This document shows positions 45,845 through 55,359 of a stretch of 64,000 nucleotides of DNA, piece by piece. The stretch lies in the NCBI RefSeq assembly GCF_003325375.1, contig NZ_CP030862.1, forward strand, positions 5,213,501 to 5,277,500. Reading direction: 5' to 3'. The translations under genes were made by a program, and so were the position numbers. The notes below the pieces were generated by a model that ran no database searches, was not told the origin of the DNA, and saw only the letters and a program-made list of their open reading frames with translations. Each line of letters starts with the position of its first letter. Position 1 is the first letter of the stretch. Origin of the DNA: Streptomyces globosus. GTDB taxonomy: Bacteria > Actinomycetota > Actinomycetes > Streptomycetales > Streptomycetaceae.

Positions 45845-46881
45845 GACTTCACCAGGCCCTTCGCGGTACGCCCGCCCAGCGCGAGGTAGACGTCCTCCAG
45901 GCTCGGGGTCGCCAGCGTGAAGTCGTCGAGGGCGGCGAACGCGGGCCCGCCGGTGACGGCCGCGACCGCGGCGCGCGCCTCGTCCGGGGTGAGCCGCAGC
46001 ACCCACCGGCGGCCGGACTCGGCGGCGGCGCCGGCCAGGGCGCTGATCGCGGGGATGCCGAGGGGCGGCGCGGTGCGCCACACGAGTTCGAGGCGGACCT
46101 CGTCGGAGACGCGGGCCTTCAGCGCGGCGGGCGTGTCGCAGGCGATGACCCTGCCCTGGTCGATGACGGCGACCCGGTCGAGGACGGTCTCGGCCTCGAT
46201 GACGTTGTGGGTGACCAGGACGACGGTGGCGCCGTGCTCGGCGCGCCGCCGGTCCACGGCGGCCCAGACGGCGCGCCGGGCGACGGGGTCCATGCCGGTG
46301 GTGGGCTCGTCCAGGACGAGCACCGGGCGCTCGCCGACGAGGGCGGCGGCGAAGCAGGCGAGCCGCCGCTGGCCGCCGGAGAGCTTCTTCAGGGGGCGCC
46401 CGGCGATCGGGGTCAGCCCGAGCTCCTCCAGGACGGCGTCGCGGGCGGCGCGGGCGGCGCGCAGGTCGAGGCCGCGCAGCCGGGCGGTGGTCTCGGCGGC
46501 CAGGGAGACGGTGAGCTCGTCGAGGGCGGTGGACTCCTGGCCGAGGTAGGCGAGGAGGCGGGAGGCGAGTTCGGGGCGGCGGACGATGTCGTGTCCGAGC
46601 AGGGTGACGGAGCCGGAGTCCGGCCGCAGCAGCCCGGTGAGCTGGCGGACCAGGGTGGACTTGCCGGCGCCGTTGGGGCCGAGGAGCCCGAAGACCTCTC
46701 CGCGCCGCACGTCGAGGCAGATGCCGTCGGTGGCGCGGGTCTCGGGCAGGGCGGGTGCGCCGCGCCGGCCGCGGACCGCGGGGTACGTCTTGACCAGGTC
46801 ACGCACCGCGCAGACCACGCCGTCGGCCGCTGCCGTGCCGCTGCCGCCCTGCGGTCTCGCTGGTGCTGTGCCCGTACTCAC
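45841..46881 (-). CDS. ABC transporter ATP-binding protein
   Basis: 346 residues. Walker A GLLGPNGAGKSTLVRQLTG, Q-loop YLGQEST, signature LSGGQRRLACFAAAL, Walker B VLVLDEPTTGMDPVARR and H-loop VLVTHNVIEAE. The C-terminal ~80 residues (RLELVWRTAPPLG to FTLATPSLEDVYLALGG) form the extra domain typical of DrrA/CcmA-type exporters. TAGGCT lies 8 nt before the GTG start, so the transcript is near-leaderless. Together with the downstream permease it exports an unknown compound. Confidence 0.9.
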   Translation of the reverse strand: MSTGTAPARPQGGSGTAAADGVVCAVRDLVKTYPAVRGRRGAPALPETRATDGICLDVRRGEVFGLLGPNGAGKSTLVRQLTGLLRPDSGSVTLLGHDIVRRPELASRLLAYLGQESTALDELTVSLAAETTARLRGLDLRAARAARDAVLEELGLTPIAGRPLKKLSGGQRRLACFAAALVGERPVLVLDEPTTGMDPVARRAVWAAVDRRRAEHGATVVLVTHNVIEAETVLDRVAVIDQGRVIACDTPAALKARVSDEVRLELVWRTAPPLGIPAISALAGAAAESGRRWVLRLTPDEARAAVAAVTGGPAFAALDDFTLATPSLEDVYLALGGRTAKGLVKS

Positions 46882-46909
46882 GAGGGAGCAGCCTACGCGG
46901 CTCCGGGCC

Positions 46910-48196
46910 CTACTCGGGCGCCGGGGTCGCCGGGGCGCCCGGCACGGCGGCCGGCGGGGCGGCGACGCGGTCGGCCGCGGCGCGCACGTCGATCTCCCTC
47001 CAGAAGCCCGCGCGGATGGCGTAGCGGTCGTGTTCGTCGATCTGGTCGTCCTTGTGGGCGAGCAGGCCGAAGCGGGCGGCGTAGCGCAGGAGCTCGCCGT
47101 CGATGCGGTGCGGGATCCGCGGGTACATGGTGGCGAGCCTGTGGAGGTGGGCGGCCTCGGGGAGGCGCTCCATCCAGCGCCGGGCGAAGACCTGTCCGAC
47201 CTCGAAGGGGTCGCCGCCGACGGTGGTGATGTCCTCCTCCCGGTCGGCCCAGCGCTGCTCGGCGCTGGTGAGCTGGGCGAGGGTGGGCAGGGAGGCGGTC
47301 TCGGCGGGCTCGCCGAGCGGTCCGGCCCGGTCGATCCAGCCCCGGTCGGAGGACCAGCGCAGGGCGCTGGCCGGGGAGGGGGCGGCGGACGGGGAGCCCT
47401 GCTGGTGGCCGGGTGCGCGCAGGGCGCCGGCGAGGTCCTTCGGGGTGGGTACGGGCTTCCCGCCGGCGGCGGGCGCGGGTACGGGGGCGGCGGCGCCCTG
47501 GGGTTCGGCGGGGGCCTGGGCGGTGCCGGCGGGCCCGGTACCGGAGCTGCGGGCCGCCTCGGCGAGGGCGGCCTCGGGGAGCGGGGCGGAGAGGATGGCG
47601 GCGATCTCGGGCCGGGGGGCGGGCGGCGGGGAGCACAGCCCGGCGAGGTCCTTGGCGCGGACGGCCCGGGTGATCCAGGCCCGGTCGAGGACGCGGCGCT
47701 CGTCGGCCTCGGCGACGAGGTCCTCGGACTGGTTGTAGTCGCCGTCGGCGGCCTGGACGGCCCACAGGTGGACGGCGACGCCGTGCTCCTTGGCGGACAT
47801 CAGGCCGGGCAGCAGGTCGCCGTCGCCGGTGACGAGGACGATGTCGGAGCAGGCCCGGTTGCGGGCGAGTTCGGTGAGCTCCGCGTGCATGGCGGCGTCG
47901 ACGCCCTTCTGGGCCCAGCGGCCGTCGCTGCGGGTCAGGGCGCCCAGGCGGACGGTGACGCGGGGCATGACGCGCAGCCGCCGGTGCTCGGGCTGCGGCA
48001 CCCGGTCGGGTGCGCCGTCGAACCAGTAGATGCGCAGCAGGGGCTGCCGGGTGTCGGCCTCGGCGCGTTCGCGCAGGGCCTGGATGAGGGCGGCGTGGTC
48101 GACGGTGATGCGGGAGCGGGAGGGCTCGCCCGCGAGAAGGCTGGCGGCGGCGCCCAGCAGATAGCCGGCGTCCACCAGGACGACGCAGCGGTCCAC
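46910..48196 (-). CDS. NYN-domain (PIN-like) putative ribonuclease
   Basis: About 428 residues. The N-terminal NYN/LabA domain holds the acidic metal-binding set: DAGYLLG, KGVDAAMHAEL and VLVTGDGDLLPGLMSAKEHG. A Pro/Ala-rich linker (~residues 190-270) leads to a C-terminal domain with QRWADREEDITTVGGDPFEVGQVFARRWMERL and a YAARFGLLAHKDD segment. Enzymes of this fold process or degrade RNA. GAGGTGGAA lies before GTG 48196; GTG 48205 is also open. The start is followed closely by the MDRCVVLVDAGY core. Regulation not visible. Confidence 0.86.
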   Translation of the reverse strand: MDRCVVLVDAGYLLGAAASLLAGEPSRSRITVDHAALIQALRERAEADTRQPLLRIYWFDGAPDRVPQPEHRRLRVMPRVTVRLGALTRSDGRWAQKGVDAAMHAELTELARNRACSDIVLVTGDGDLLPGLMSAKEHGVAVHLWAVQAADGDYNQSEDLVAEADERRVLDRAWITRAVRAKDLAGLCSPPPAPRPEIAAILSAPLPEAALAEAARSSGTGPAGTAQAPAEPQGAAAPVPAPAAGGKPVPTPKDLAGALRAPGHQQGSPSAAPSPASALRWSSDRGWIDRAGPLGEPAETASLPTLAQLTSAEQRWADREEDITTVGGDPFEVGQVFARRWMERLPEAAHLHRLATMYPRIPHRIDGELLRYAARFGLLAHKDDQIDEHDRYAIRAGFWREIDVRAAADRVAAPPAAVPGAPATPAPE

Positions 48197-48401
48197 GCGT
48201 TCCACCTCTTCCGTGGGGGTCCTCGGGTTTTACCCGAGTCTGCCCGACGGCATGGGGCTTGACGGCCGGAACTCGATCATCGGCGTGGCGGATCCGGTGC
48301 GTCTGTACGGTTCTGCGACGAAAGATCCAAAATGCGCGGTCTGTGGCGCTGTGTGAGTGTGAATGCGGTCCTGGCCCCTAGACCCTCACGGAGGTTCCAC
48401 C

Positions 48402-48569
48402 ATGGCCAAGAACAAGAACCAGAAGACCCCCGCCAAGCAGCAGTCGCGATCGTCCGGTCCGGAGGCCTCGCGCAGCACGGCGGATTCGCCGGCCGAGGCG
48501 CACTCCTCCGCGCCGAGTCCGATGGACATGGCGCGCAAGGGCAAGCAGAGGCGCTTCGGCCACAACTGA
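48402..48569 (+). CDS. Small basic conserved protein (55 residues)
   Basis: Begins MAKNKNQKTPAKQQSRSSGP and ends ARKGKQRRFGHN; Lys/Gln/Ser-rich, likely disordered. GGAGG lies 7 nt before the ATG and a perfect 18-bp terminator follows, so it is a well-defined transcription unit. The Lys/Arg-rich termini suggest nucleic acid binding. I recall similar small proteins in other Streptomyces but no function. Confidence 0.75.
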   Translation: MAKNKNQKTPAKQQSRSSGPEASRSTADSPAEAHSSAPSPMDMARKGKQRRFGHN

Positions 48570-48590
48570 CGCCGCGCTGCGACGCGTACG

Positions 48591-48630
48591 CGCGAAGGGC
48601 GCGCCCGGACCTCCGGGCGCGCCCTTCGCG
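48591..48630. terminator. Bidirectional terminator between the small basic ORF and dnaE
   Basis: An 18-bp perfect stem, CGCGAAGGGCGCGCCCGG and its complement, with loop ACCT, separates two convergent genes. The strongest hairpin in this part of the window. Confidence 0.8.
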
Positions 48631-48649
48631 GCGTTCGGGCCCCGTGGGG

Positions 48650-51600
48650 TCATCCGGCGAGGCAGGAGGGTCCGAGGAGGACCTTCAGGTCGCCGAAGAG
48701 GGCCGGGTCGGGCTGGACCCGGTGCCGGTCCAGGCGCAGCACGGTGGTGCTGCGGGGGCCCTGGAGCTTGATCCGCACCTCGGTGTTGCCCTTGTGGTGC
48801 CGGAGGATCTCGCCCAGCCGGGTGACCATCGGAGGGGTGACCTTGACGGTGGGGATGGTCAGGACGACGGGGGCGTTGGTGCCGGCGGAGGACAGGTCGG
48901 GGACCATCAGCTCCATGGCGACGAGGCGGGGGACGTCCTCCCGCTTGTCGAGGCGGCCCTTGACGAAGACGACGGCGTCCTCGACGAGCTGGGTGGAGAC
49001 CAGCTGGTAGGTGGCGGGGAAGAACATGCACTCGATGGAGCCGGCCAGGTCCTCGACGGTGGCGATGGCCCAGGCGTTGCCCTGCTTGGTCATCTTGCGC
49101 TGGAGGCCCGAGATGATGCCGCCGATGGTGACGACGGCGCCGTCGGCGTGCTCGCCGCCGGTCAGCTGGGAGATGCCGGCGTCCGTCTTGTCGGACAGGA
49201 CGTGCTCCAGGCCGAAGAGCGGGTGGTCGGAGACGTAGAGGCCGAGCATCTCGCGCTCCTGGGCGAGCAGGTAGGACTTCTCCCACTCGACGTCGGAGAA
49301 CTCGACGTCGAGGCCGAAGCCGGGCTGGCCGCTGTCCTCGTCGCCCATGCCGCCGAAGAGGTCGAACTGGCCCTCGGCCTCCTTGCGCTTGACCGCCACC
49401 ACGTTGTCGATCATGGGTTCGTGCTGGGCGACGAGGCCCTTGCGGGTGTGGCCCATCTCGTCGAAGGCGCCGGCCTTGATCAGCGACTCGACGGTCCGCT
49501 TGTTGCAGACGACGGCCTCGACCTTGTCGAGGAAGTCGGGGAAGGAGGAGAACTTCCCCTTCGACTTGCGGGTCTTGATGATCGAGTCGACGACGTTCTG
49601 GCCGACGTTGCGGACGGCGGTGAGGCCGAAGAGGATCACGTCGTCGCCCTGGGCGGCGAAGTTCGACTCGGACTCGTTCACGTTCGGCGGCAGCACCTTG
49701 ATGCCCATGCGGCGGCACTCGTTCAGGTAGACGGCCGACTTGTCCTTGTCGTCCTTGACCGAGGTGAGCAGGCCCGCCATGTACTCGGCCGGGTGGTTGG
49801 CCTTGAGGTAGGCGGTCCAGTAGGAGACGAGGCCGTACGCGGCGGAGTGGGCCTTGTTGAAGGCGTAGCCGGCGAAGGGGACCAGGACGTCCCAGAGGGC
49901 CTGGATGGCCTCGTCGCTGTAGCCGTTCTTCCGGGCGCCGGCCTGGAAGATCGTGAAGTTCTTGGCCAGTTCCTCGGGCTTCTTCTTGCCCATGACGCGG
50001 CGGAGGATGTCGGCCTCGCCGAGCGAGTAGCCGGCGATGATCTGCGCGGCCTTCTGCACCTGCTCCTGGTAGACGATCAGGCCGTAGGTGACCGCGAGGA
50101 CCTCTTCGAGCGGCTTCTCCAGCTCGGGGTGGATCGGGGTGATCTCCTGCTGGCCGTTCTTGCGCAGGGCGTAGTTGGTGTGCGAGTTCATGCCCATCGG
50201 GCCCGGGCGGTAGAGCGCGGACACGGCGGAAATGTCTTCGAAGTTGTCGGGCTTCATCAGGCGCAGCAGCGAGCGCATGGGGCCGCCGTCGAACTGGAAG
50301 ACGCCGAGGGTGTCGCCGCGCTGGAGGAGCTCGAAGGTCTTGGGGTCGTCGAGCGGGAGGGCCAGGAGGTCGATGTCGATCCCCTTGTTGGCCTTCACCA
50401 TCTTGACGGCGTCGTCCATGATCGTGAGGTTGCGCAGGCCGAGGAAGTCCATCTTCAGCAGGCCGAGCGCCTCGCAGCTCGGGTAGTCCCACTGGGTGAT
50501 GGTGACGCCGTCCGTGTGCCGCACCCAGACGGGCACGTGGTCGGTGATCCGCTCGCTGGACATGATCACGCCGGCGGCGTGCACGCCCATCTGGCGGACC
50601 AGGCCCTCGACGCCGCGGGCGGTGTCGATGACCTTCTTCACGTCCGGCTCGTTCTCGTACATCGCGCGGACCTCGCCGGCCTCGGAGTACCGGGGGTGGG
50701 CGGGGTCGGTGATGCCGGAGAGCGGGATGCCCTTGCCGAGGACGTCGGCGGGCATGGCCTTGGTGATCCGGTCGCCCATGGCGTAGGGGTAGCCGAGGAC
50801 GCGCGCGGAGTCCTTGATCGCGTTCTTGGCCTTGATGGTGCCGTAGGTGCCGATCATGGCGACCTTGTCCTGGCCGTACTTCTCGGTGACGTACCTGATC
50901 ACCTCGACGCGCCTGCGCTCGTCGAAGTCGATGTCGACGTCGGGCATGGAGATGCGCTCGGGGTTGAGGAAGCGCTCGAAGATCAGGCCGTGCGGGATCG
51001 GGTCGAGGTCGGTGATGCCGAGCGCGTAGGCGACGATCGAGCCGGCCGCGGAGCCGCGGCCGGGGCCGACCGCGATGCCCTGGTTCTTGGCCCACATGAT
51101 GAAGTCGGCGACCACGAGGAAGTAGCCGGGGAAGCCCATCGAGATGATCGTGTCCATCTCGTACTCGACCTGCTTCATGCGGTCCTCGGGGATGCCGCCG
51201 GGGAAGCGGCGGTGCATCCCGCGCATGGTCTCCTCGCGGAACCAGGTGACCTCGGTGTAGCCCTCCGGGATGTCGAACTTGGGCATGAGGTTCCGGAACT
51301 GGAACATGCCCTCGGTGTCGACCTGCTCGGCGACCAGCAGCGTGTTGGCGCAGCCCTCCTGCCAGGCGTCCGAGGAGTCGATGGCGTACATCTCGTCGGT
51401 GGACTTCAGGTAGTAGCCGGTGCCGTCGAACTTGAAGCGGTCGGGGTCGGAGAGGTTCTTGCCGGTCTGGATGCAGAGCAGGGCGTCGTGGGCGCCGGCC
51501 TCGTGCGCGTACGTGTAGTGGGAGTCGTTCGTCACCAGCGGCGGGATGCCGAGCTTCCGGCCGATCTCCAGCAGGCCGTCGCGGACCCGGCGCTCGATCT

Positions 51601-52189
51601 CGATGCCGTGGTCCATCAGCTCCAGGAAGTAGCGGCCCTCGCCGAAGATGTCCTTGTAGTCGGACGCGGCCTTGAGCGCCTCGTCGAACTGGCCGAGGCG
51701 GAGCCGGGTCTGCACCTCGCCCGAGGGGCAGCCGGTGGAGGCGATCAGGCCCTCGGACCACTGGGAGATGGTCTCCTTGTCCATGCGGGGCCACTTGGTC
51801 AGCCAGCCCTCGGCGTAGGCGTCGGAGGAGAGCCGGAAGAGGTTGTGCAGGCCGGTGCTGTTCGCCGCCCAGATCGTCTTGTGCGTGTAGCCGCCGGAGC
51901 CGGAGACGTCGTCCCGCTTCTGGTGGGGCTGGCCCCAGGTGATGCGGCGCTTGTTGCGCCGGGACTCGGGGGCGACGTACGCCTCGATGCCGATGATCGG
52001 GGTGATCCCGGCCTTCTGCGCGGAGTGGAAGAAGTCGTAGGCGCCGTGCAGGTTGCCGTGGTCGGACATGGCGATGTGCGTCATGCCCATTTCATTGCAG
52101 GCGTTGAACATGTCCTTGAGCCGCGCGGCACCGTCCAGCAGCGAGTACTGGGTGTGGACGTGCAGGTGCGTGAACGGCGTCTTGGCCAC
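48650..52189 (-). CDS. dnaE: DNA polymerase III alpha subunit
   Basis: 1179 residues, replicative polymerase. The PHP domain starts FTHLHVHTQYSLLDGAARL (metal-binding His pair) with MSDHGNLHGAY. The palm carries catalytic Asp residues in MPDVDIDFDERRR and GRGSAAGSIVAYALGITD. The C-terminal part has the helix-hairpin-helix region and an OB-fold domain (GIISGLQRKMTKQGNAWAIATVEDLAGSIECMFFP). The GTG has CAGGAG upstream (spacing ~10). This is the essential high-fidelity DnaE1 by size and motifs. It ends at a bidirectional hairpin. Confidence 0.97.
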   Translation of the reverse strand: MAKTPFTHLHVHTQYSLLDGAARLKDMFNACNEMGMTHIAMSDHGNLHGAYDFFHSAQKAGITPIIGIEAYVAPESRRNKRRITWGQPHQKRDDVSGSGGYTHKTIWAANSTGLHNLFRLSSDAYAEGWLTKWPRMDKETISQWSEGLIASTGCPSGEVQTRLRLGQFDEALKAASDYKDIFGEGRYFLELMDHGIEIERRVRDGLLEIGRKLGIPPLVTNDSHYTYAHEAGAHDALLCIQTGKNLSDPDRFKFDGTGYYLKSTDEMYAIDSSDAWQEGCANTLLVAEQVDTEGMFQFRNLMPKFDIPEGYTEVTWFREETMRGMHRRFPGGIPEDRMKQVEYEMDTIISMGFPGYFLVVADFIMWAKNQGIAVGPGRGSAAGSIVAYALGITDLDPIPHGLIFERFLNPERISMPDVDIDFDERRRVEVIRYVTEKYGQDKVAMIGTYGTIKAKNAIKDSARVLGYPYAMGDRITKAMPADVLGKGIPLSGITDPAHPRYSEAGEVRAMYENEPDVKKVIDTARGVEGLVRQMGVHAAGVIMSSERITDHVPVWVRHTDGVTITQWDYPSCEALGLLKMDFLGLRNLTIMDDAVKMVKANKGIDIDLLALPLDDPKTFELLQRGDTLGVFQFDGGPMRSLLRLMKPDNFEDISAVSALYRPGPMGMNSHTNYALRKNGQQEITPIHPELEKPLEEVLAVTYGLIVYQEQVQKAAQIIAGYSLGEADILRRVMGKKKPEELAKNFTIFQAGARKNGYSDEAIQALWDVLVPFAGYAFNKAHSAAYGLVSYWTAYLKANHPAEYMAGLLTSVKDDKDKSAVYLNECRRMGIKVLPPNVNESESNFAAQGDDVILFGLTAVRNVGQNVVDSIIKTRKSKGKFSSFPDFLDKVEAVVCNKRTVESLIKAGAFDEMGHTRKGLVAQHEPMIDNVVAVKRKEAEGQFDLFGGMGDEDSGQPGFGLDVEFSDVEWEKSYLLAQEREMLGLYVSDHPLFGLEHVLSDKTDAGISQLTGGEHADGAVVTIGGIISGLQRKMTKQGNAWAIATVEDLAGSIECMFFPATYQLVSTQLVEDAVVFVKGRLDKREDVPRLVAMELMVPDLSSAGTNAPVVLTIPTVKVTPPMVTRLGEILRHHKGNTEVRIKLQGPRSTTVLRLDRHRVQPDPALFGDLKVLLGPSCLAG

Positions 52190-52369
52190 GGCGCTGTACT
52201 CCTGGGGGCTGGGGCTCGGGACAGGGGGGGCAGCTTCGAATCCTACGTCGCGCGGGGGACACATTCCGGGCGGCGGGCGGTACGGTCGGGCGTTGCAGAA
52301 CCAGGGGCTCCGCTCCCGCGTCCACCCGGTCGGAACCCGTACCAGCCCGTGCACCAGGAGGAACCCGCC

Positions 52370-53713
52370 ATGGCGGTCCCCGAGACGACGAACGAACAGC
52401 GCGCCGAGCAGATACTCGACGTCTTCGGCACCGCCTTCGGCGAGCTCCTCGCGGCGGACCCCGCGGCCTTCCAGGTCAAGTTCCGCAGGATGGCCGCCTC
52501 CGCCTTCGCCTTCTACCGCGGCACGGCCTGCCTCTTCTACGCCGACCTGGAGCACGAGTGGGCCGGGCGGGCCGGCGGGGGCCGGCGCCCCTACCTCGAC
52601 GACCGGACCGGCCGCGTCTGGATCCACGGCGACCTGCACGCCGAGAACTTCGGCACGTACATGGACGCGGGCGGCCGCCTGGTCTTCAACGTCAACGACT
52701 TCGACGAGGCCTACGTCGGCCCCTTCACCTGGGACCTGAAGCGGTTCGCGGCCTCCGTCGCCCTGATCGGCTACACCAAGGCCCTCAGCGACACCCAGAT
52801 CAGCGACCTGGTCCGGGTGTACGCGGCCGCCTACCGGGAGCGGATCGGCGTCCTGGCCGCCGGCCCCGCCGACGGCGAGGCCCCCTCCTTCACCCTGGAC
52901 ACCTCGCGGGGCCCGCTGCTGGATGCCCTGCGCGCGGCCCGCTCCCGGACCCGCTTCGGCCTGCTGGAGTCGATGACGGAGATCCGCGACCACGAGCGGC
53001 GCTTCGCGCCCGGCGGCGGCACCGTCGAGCTGGACGCGGCGACCCGGTACAAGGTGCTGTCCGCGTTCGACGCCTACCTGGAGACCCTGCCCGACGAATC
53101 GCTGGTCCGCCCGGACTCCTACCGCGTGAAGGACGTCGTGGGCCGGCGGGGCGTGGGCATCGGCTCGGCCGGGCTGCCCTCGTACAACATCCTGCTGGAG
53201 GGGCACAGCGACGCCCTGGAGAACGACGTCGTGATCTACCTCAAGCAGGCGCAGACCCCGGCCGTCTCGCGGCACGTCACGGACCGGGCGGTCCGGGACT
53301 CCTTCCGGCACGAGGGCCACCGCACGGTGATCTCCCAGCGGGCCCTCCAGGCGCACGCCGACCCGTGGCTGGGCTGGACCGAGCTGGACGGGACCGGGCA
53401 GCTGGTGGCCGAGGTCTCCCCGTACGCGGTGGACCTGGACTGGTCCGGCCTGGACGACCCGGAGGAGATCACGGCCGTCGTCGCCGACCTGGGACGCGCG
53501 ACGGCGACCATGCACGCCGCGGCGGACGAGGCGGGCAGCGGCCACACCCTCGTGCCGTTCTCCACGGAGCGGGCCATCGACAGCGCGATCACCGCCGACG
53601 AGGAGGGCTTCCCGGAGCTGCTCGTGGACTTCGCGCACGCCTACGGGGCCCGGGCCCGGGCCGACCACCAGATCTTCGTCGACCTCTTCCGCAACGGCCG
53701 GATCCGGCCGTAG
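52370..53713 (+). CDS. DUF2252 family protein (kinase-like fold)
   Basis: 447 residues. Family hallmarks: FRRMAASAFAFYRGTACLFY, WIHGDLHAENFGTY, VFNVNDFDEAYVGPFTWDLKRFAAS. The HGDLHxxNFG plus NDFDE pair resembles the catalytic and metal-binding loops of aminoglycoside-phosphotransferase/kinase folds. RRGVGIGSAGLPSYNILLEG is the third conserved block. No substrate is known. CAGGAGG precedes the ATG. It is divergent from dnaE with a TACGGT -10-like element between. Confidence 0.85.
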   Translation: MAVPETTNEQRAEQILDVFGTAFGELLAADPAAFQVKFRRMAASAFAFYRGTACLFYADLEHEWAGRAGGGRRPYLDDRTGRVWIHGDLHAENFGTYMDAGGRLVFNVNDFDEAYVGPFTWDLKRFAASVALIGYTKALSDTQISDLVRVYAAAYRERIGVLAAGPADGEAPSFTLDTSRGPLLDALRAARSRTRFGLLESMTEIRDHERRFAPGGGTVELDAATRYKVLSAFDAYLETLPDESLVRPDSYRVKDVVGRRGVGIGSAGLPSYNILLEGHSDALENDVVIYLKQAQTPAVSRHVTDRAVRDSFRHEGHRTVISQRALQAHADPWLGWTELDGTGQLVAEVSPYAVDLDWSGLDDPEEITAVVADLGRATATMHAAADEAGSGHTLVPFSTERAIDSAITADEEGFPELLVDFAHAYGARARADHQIFVDLFRNGRIRP

Positions 53714-53775
53714 CGGCTCCCCCGGCGCGAAGCCCGGGGCACGGATTCACAGGGAGTCGTGGCAGACTCGCCGCG

Positions 53776-54465
53776 ATGGAGATGTCAGGGGCAGGACCGA
53801 GGGCGCTGCGCGTCGCGCTGTTCAGCGCGCTCGTCGTGCTGCTCTCGGCCGGCTCGCACGTCCTGATGTCCCGGGTGCCGCTGCCGCCGGTCCTCGCGGC
53901 CGGGGCCTTCGCGGCCGTCTTCGTGATCGCCTGGCCGCTGGCGGGCCGCGAGCGGGGCCTCGGCCCGATCGCCGCCCTGCTCGTCCCGCTGGAGCTGGCT
54001 GCCGACACCGTCTTCACCGCCGGCCAGCACGTCTGCTACGGGCCCGCCGGCGGACCGGTGTCCGGCCCGCTGCGCGCGCTCGGCCTGCACGGGCTGTGCG
54101 GCGGCGAGCCGCTCGGCGGACCGCTGGCCGAGGTCACCGACGCCGCCGGCGACCCCGCCGCGCTGCTGGCCTCGCCCGGCCCGTGGACCCCGTGGCTGCT
54201 GCTCGGCGCGCACGTCTGCGTCGGCCTGCTGGCCGCGGTCTGGCTGCGGCACGGCGAGCGGGCCCTGGCCCAGCTGCTGAGGGCGGCGGCCGCCTCGGCG
54301 TTCCGGCCGCTGCTGCTGGCCGCGGCCTCGGCGGCGGTGCGGGCCGGCCGCCCCGGGCGCGGGCCGCGGCCCGACCGGGCGGACCGGGGCGCCCGTACCC
54401 GCTTCCCCGTCCACTCCGTGGGGCTCAGGGGGCCTCCCGTACGCGGCGCGCTCACGCGCGCCTGA
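53776..54465 (+). CDS. Hypothetical membrane protein with Cys-rich loop
   Basis: 229 residues, about four membrane helices: ALRVALFSALVVLLSAGSHVLM, VLAAGAFAAVFVIAWPLAG, IAALLVPLELAADTVF and WLLLGAHVCVGLLAAVWL. A loop between the third and fourth carries QHVCYGP and HGLCGG, a likely disulfide outside the membrane. The last ~60 residues are Arg/Gly/Pro-rich and cytoplasmic. CAGACT lies 7 nt before the ATG (leaderless pattern). I do not recognise the family. Confidence 0.65.
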   Translation: MEMSGAGPRALRVALFSALVVLLSAGSHVLMSRVPLPPVLAAGAFAAVFVIAWPLAGRERGLGPIAALLVPLELAADTVFTAGQHVCYGPAGGPVSGPLRALGLHGLCGGEPLGGPLAEVTDAAGDPAALLASPGPWTPWLLLGAHVCVGLLAAVWLRHGERALAQLLRAAAASAFRPLLLAAASAAVRAGRPGRGPRPDRADRGARTRFPVHSVGLRGPPVRGALTRA

Positions 54466-54518
54466 CCCGTACGGCACGTCCCCGTTTCCACGTCAGCACC
54501 ACACCCACGGAGAACACC

Positions 54519-55313
54519 ATGAGCGCACGCAACAGCCAAGCGAACAAGGCGGCGGCCCGCGAGCGGCTGCGCGCCGAGCGCGAGAAGCAGGCGAAGAAGG
54601 CGAAGGTCCGCCGCCAGGTGACGGTCGCCGGCGCCGTCGTCGCCGCCCTCGCGCTGGCCGGCGGCATCGGCTACGCGGTCGTCCAGGCCAACCAGCCCGA
54701 CGAGTGGGAGAAGGCGGCGACGGCGCCGCTGACCGCCCCGAAGAACACCTCGGGCGACAACGGCACGACCGTCGTCCTCGGCAAGGCCGACGCGAAGAAG
54801 ACGCTGGAGCTGTTCGAGGACGCCCGCTGCCCGGTCTGCTCGCAGTTCGAGCAGGGCGTCGGCCCGCAGATAAAGAAGGACCTGGACGCCGGCAAGTACA
54901 AGCTGCAGTTCGTCGGCGCGACCTTCCTGGACAAGGGCCTGGGCGGCAGCGGCTCGAAGAACGCGCTGAGCGCGCTCGGCGCCGCCCTGAACGTCGGCCC
55001 GGAAGCGTTCCTGGAGTACAAGACCGCCCTCTACGCCAAGGAGAACCACCCCGAGGAGCGGGACGACAAGTTCAGCGACGACGCCTACCTGCTGAAGATC
55101 GCCGACCAGGTCCCGGCACTCAAGGGGAACGCCGAGTTCAAGAAGGCCGTCGAGGAGGGCACCTTCAACCGCTGGGCGGTCGAGCTGTCCAAGGAGTTCG
55201 ACAAGGCCGGCGTGAAGGGCACCCCCGCGCTGAAGATGGACGGCAAGGAGATCGGCCTGAAGATGACGGCGGAGGAGTTCACGGCCGCCGTGGACAAGGC
55301 CATCGCCGGCTGA
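54519..55313 (+). CDS. Membrane-anchored DsbA/thioredoxin-fold protein, CPVC type
   Basis: 264 residues. The basic N-terminus (ANKAAARERLRAEREKQAKK), one membrane helix (VTVAGAVVAALALAGGIGYAVV) and the outward thioredoxin domain closely parallel the protein at 26701-27636. The active site is CPVC in LFEDARCPVCSQFE, with cis-Pro loop VKGTPALKMDG; there are no other cysteines and no long C-terminal tail. ACGGAGAAC precedes the ATG at 54519. Two hairpins follow. It probably handles disulfides of secreted proteins; an oxidase or reductase role cannot be told apart here. Confidence 0.86.
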   Translation: MSARNSQANKAAARERLRAEREKQAKKAKVRRQVTVAGAVVAALALAGGIGYAVVQANQPDEWEKAATAPLTAPKNTSGDNGTTVVLGKADAKKTLELFEDARCPVCSQFEQGVGPQIKKDLDAGKYKLQFVGATFLDKGLGGSGSKNALSALGAALNVGPEAFLEYKTALYAKENHPEERDDKFSDDAYLLKIADQVPALKGNAEFKKAVEEGTFNRWAVELSKEFDKAGVKGTPALKMDGKEIGLKMTAEEFTAAVDKAIAG

Positions 55314-55318
55314 TCCCC

Positions 55319-55346
55319 GGGCGTCCGCGCCGCGGCGCGGACGCCC
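55319..55346. terminator. Perfect 28-bp palindrome after the CPVC thioredoxin gene
   Basis: GGGCGTCCGCGCCG directly followed by its reverse complement: a 14+14 palindrome without spacer, 5 nt after the stop codon. Confidence 0.65.
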
Positions 55347-55359
55347 ACCCTCCCCTCCC

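Noticed and set aside
48332..52369. A long plus-strand open frame opposite dnaE leading into the DUF2252 gene
   Set aside because: The part opposite dnaE is a shadow; the real gene begins at the ATG at 52370 with a good SD.
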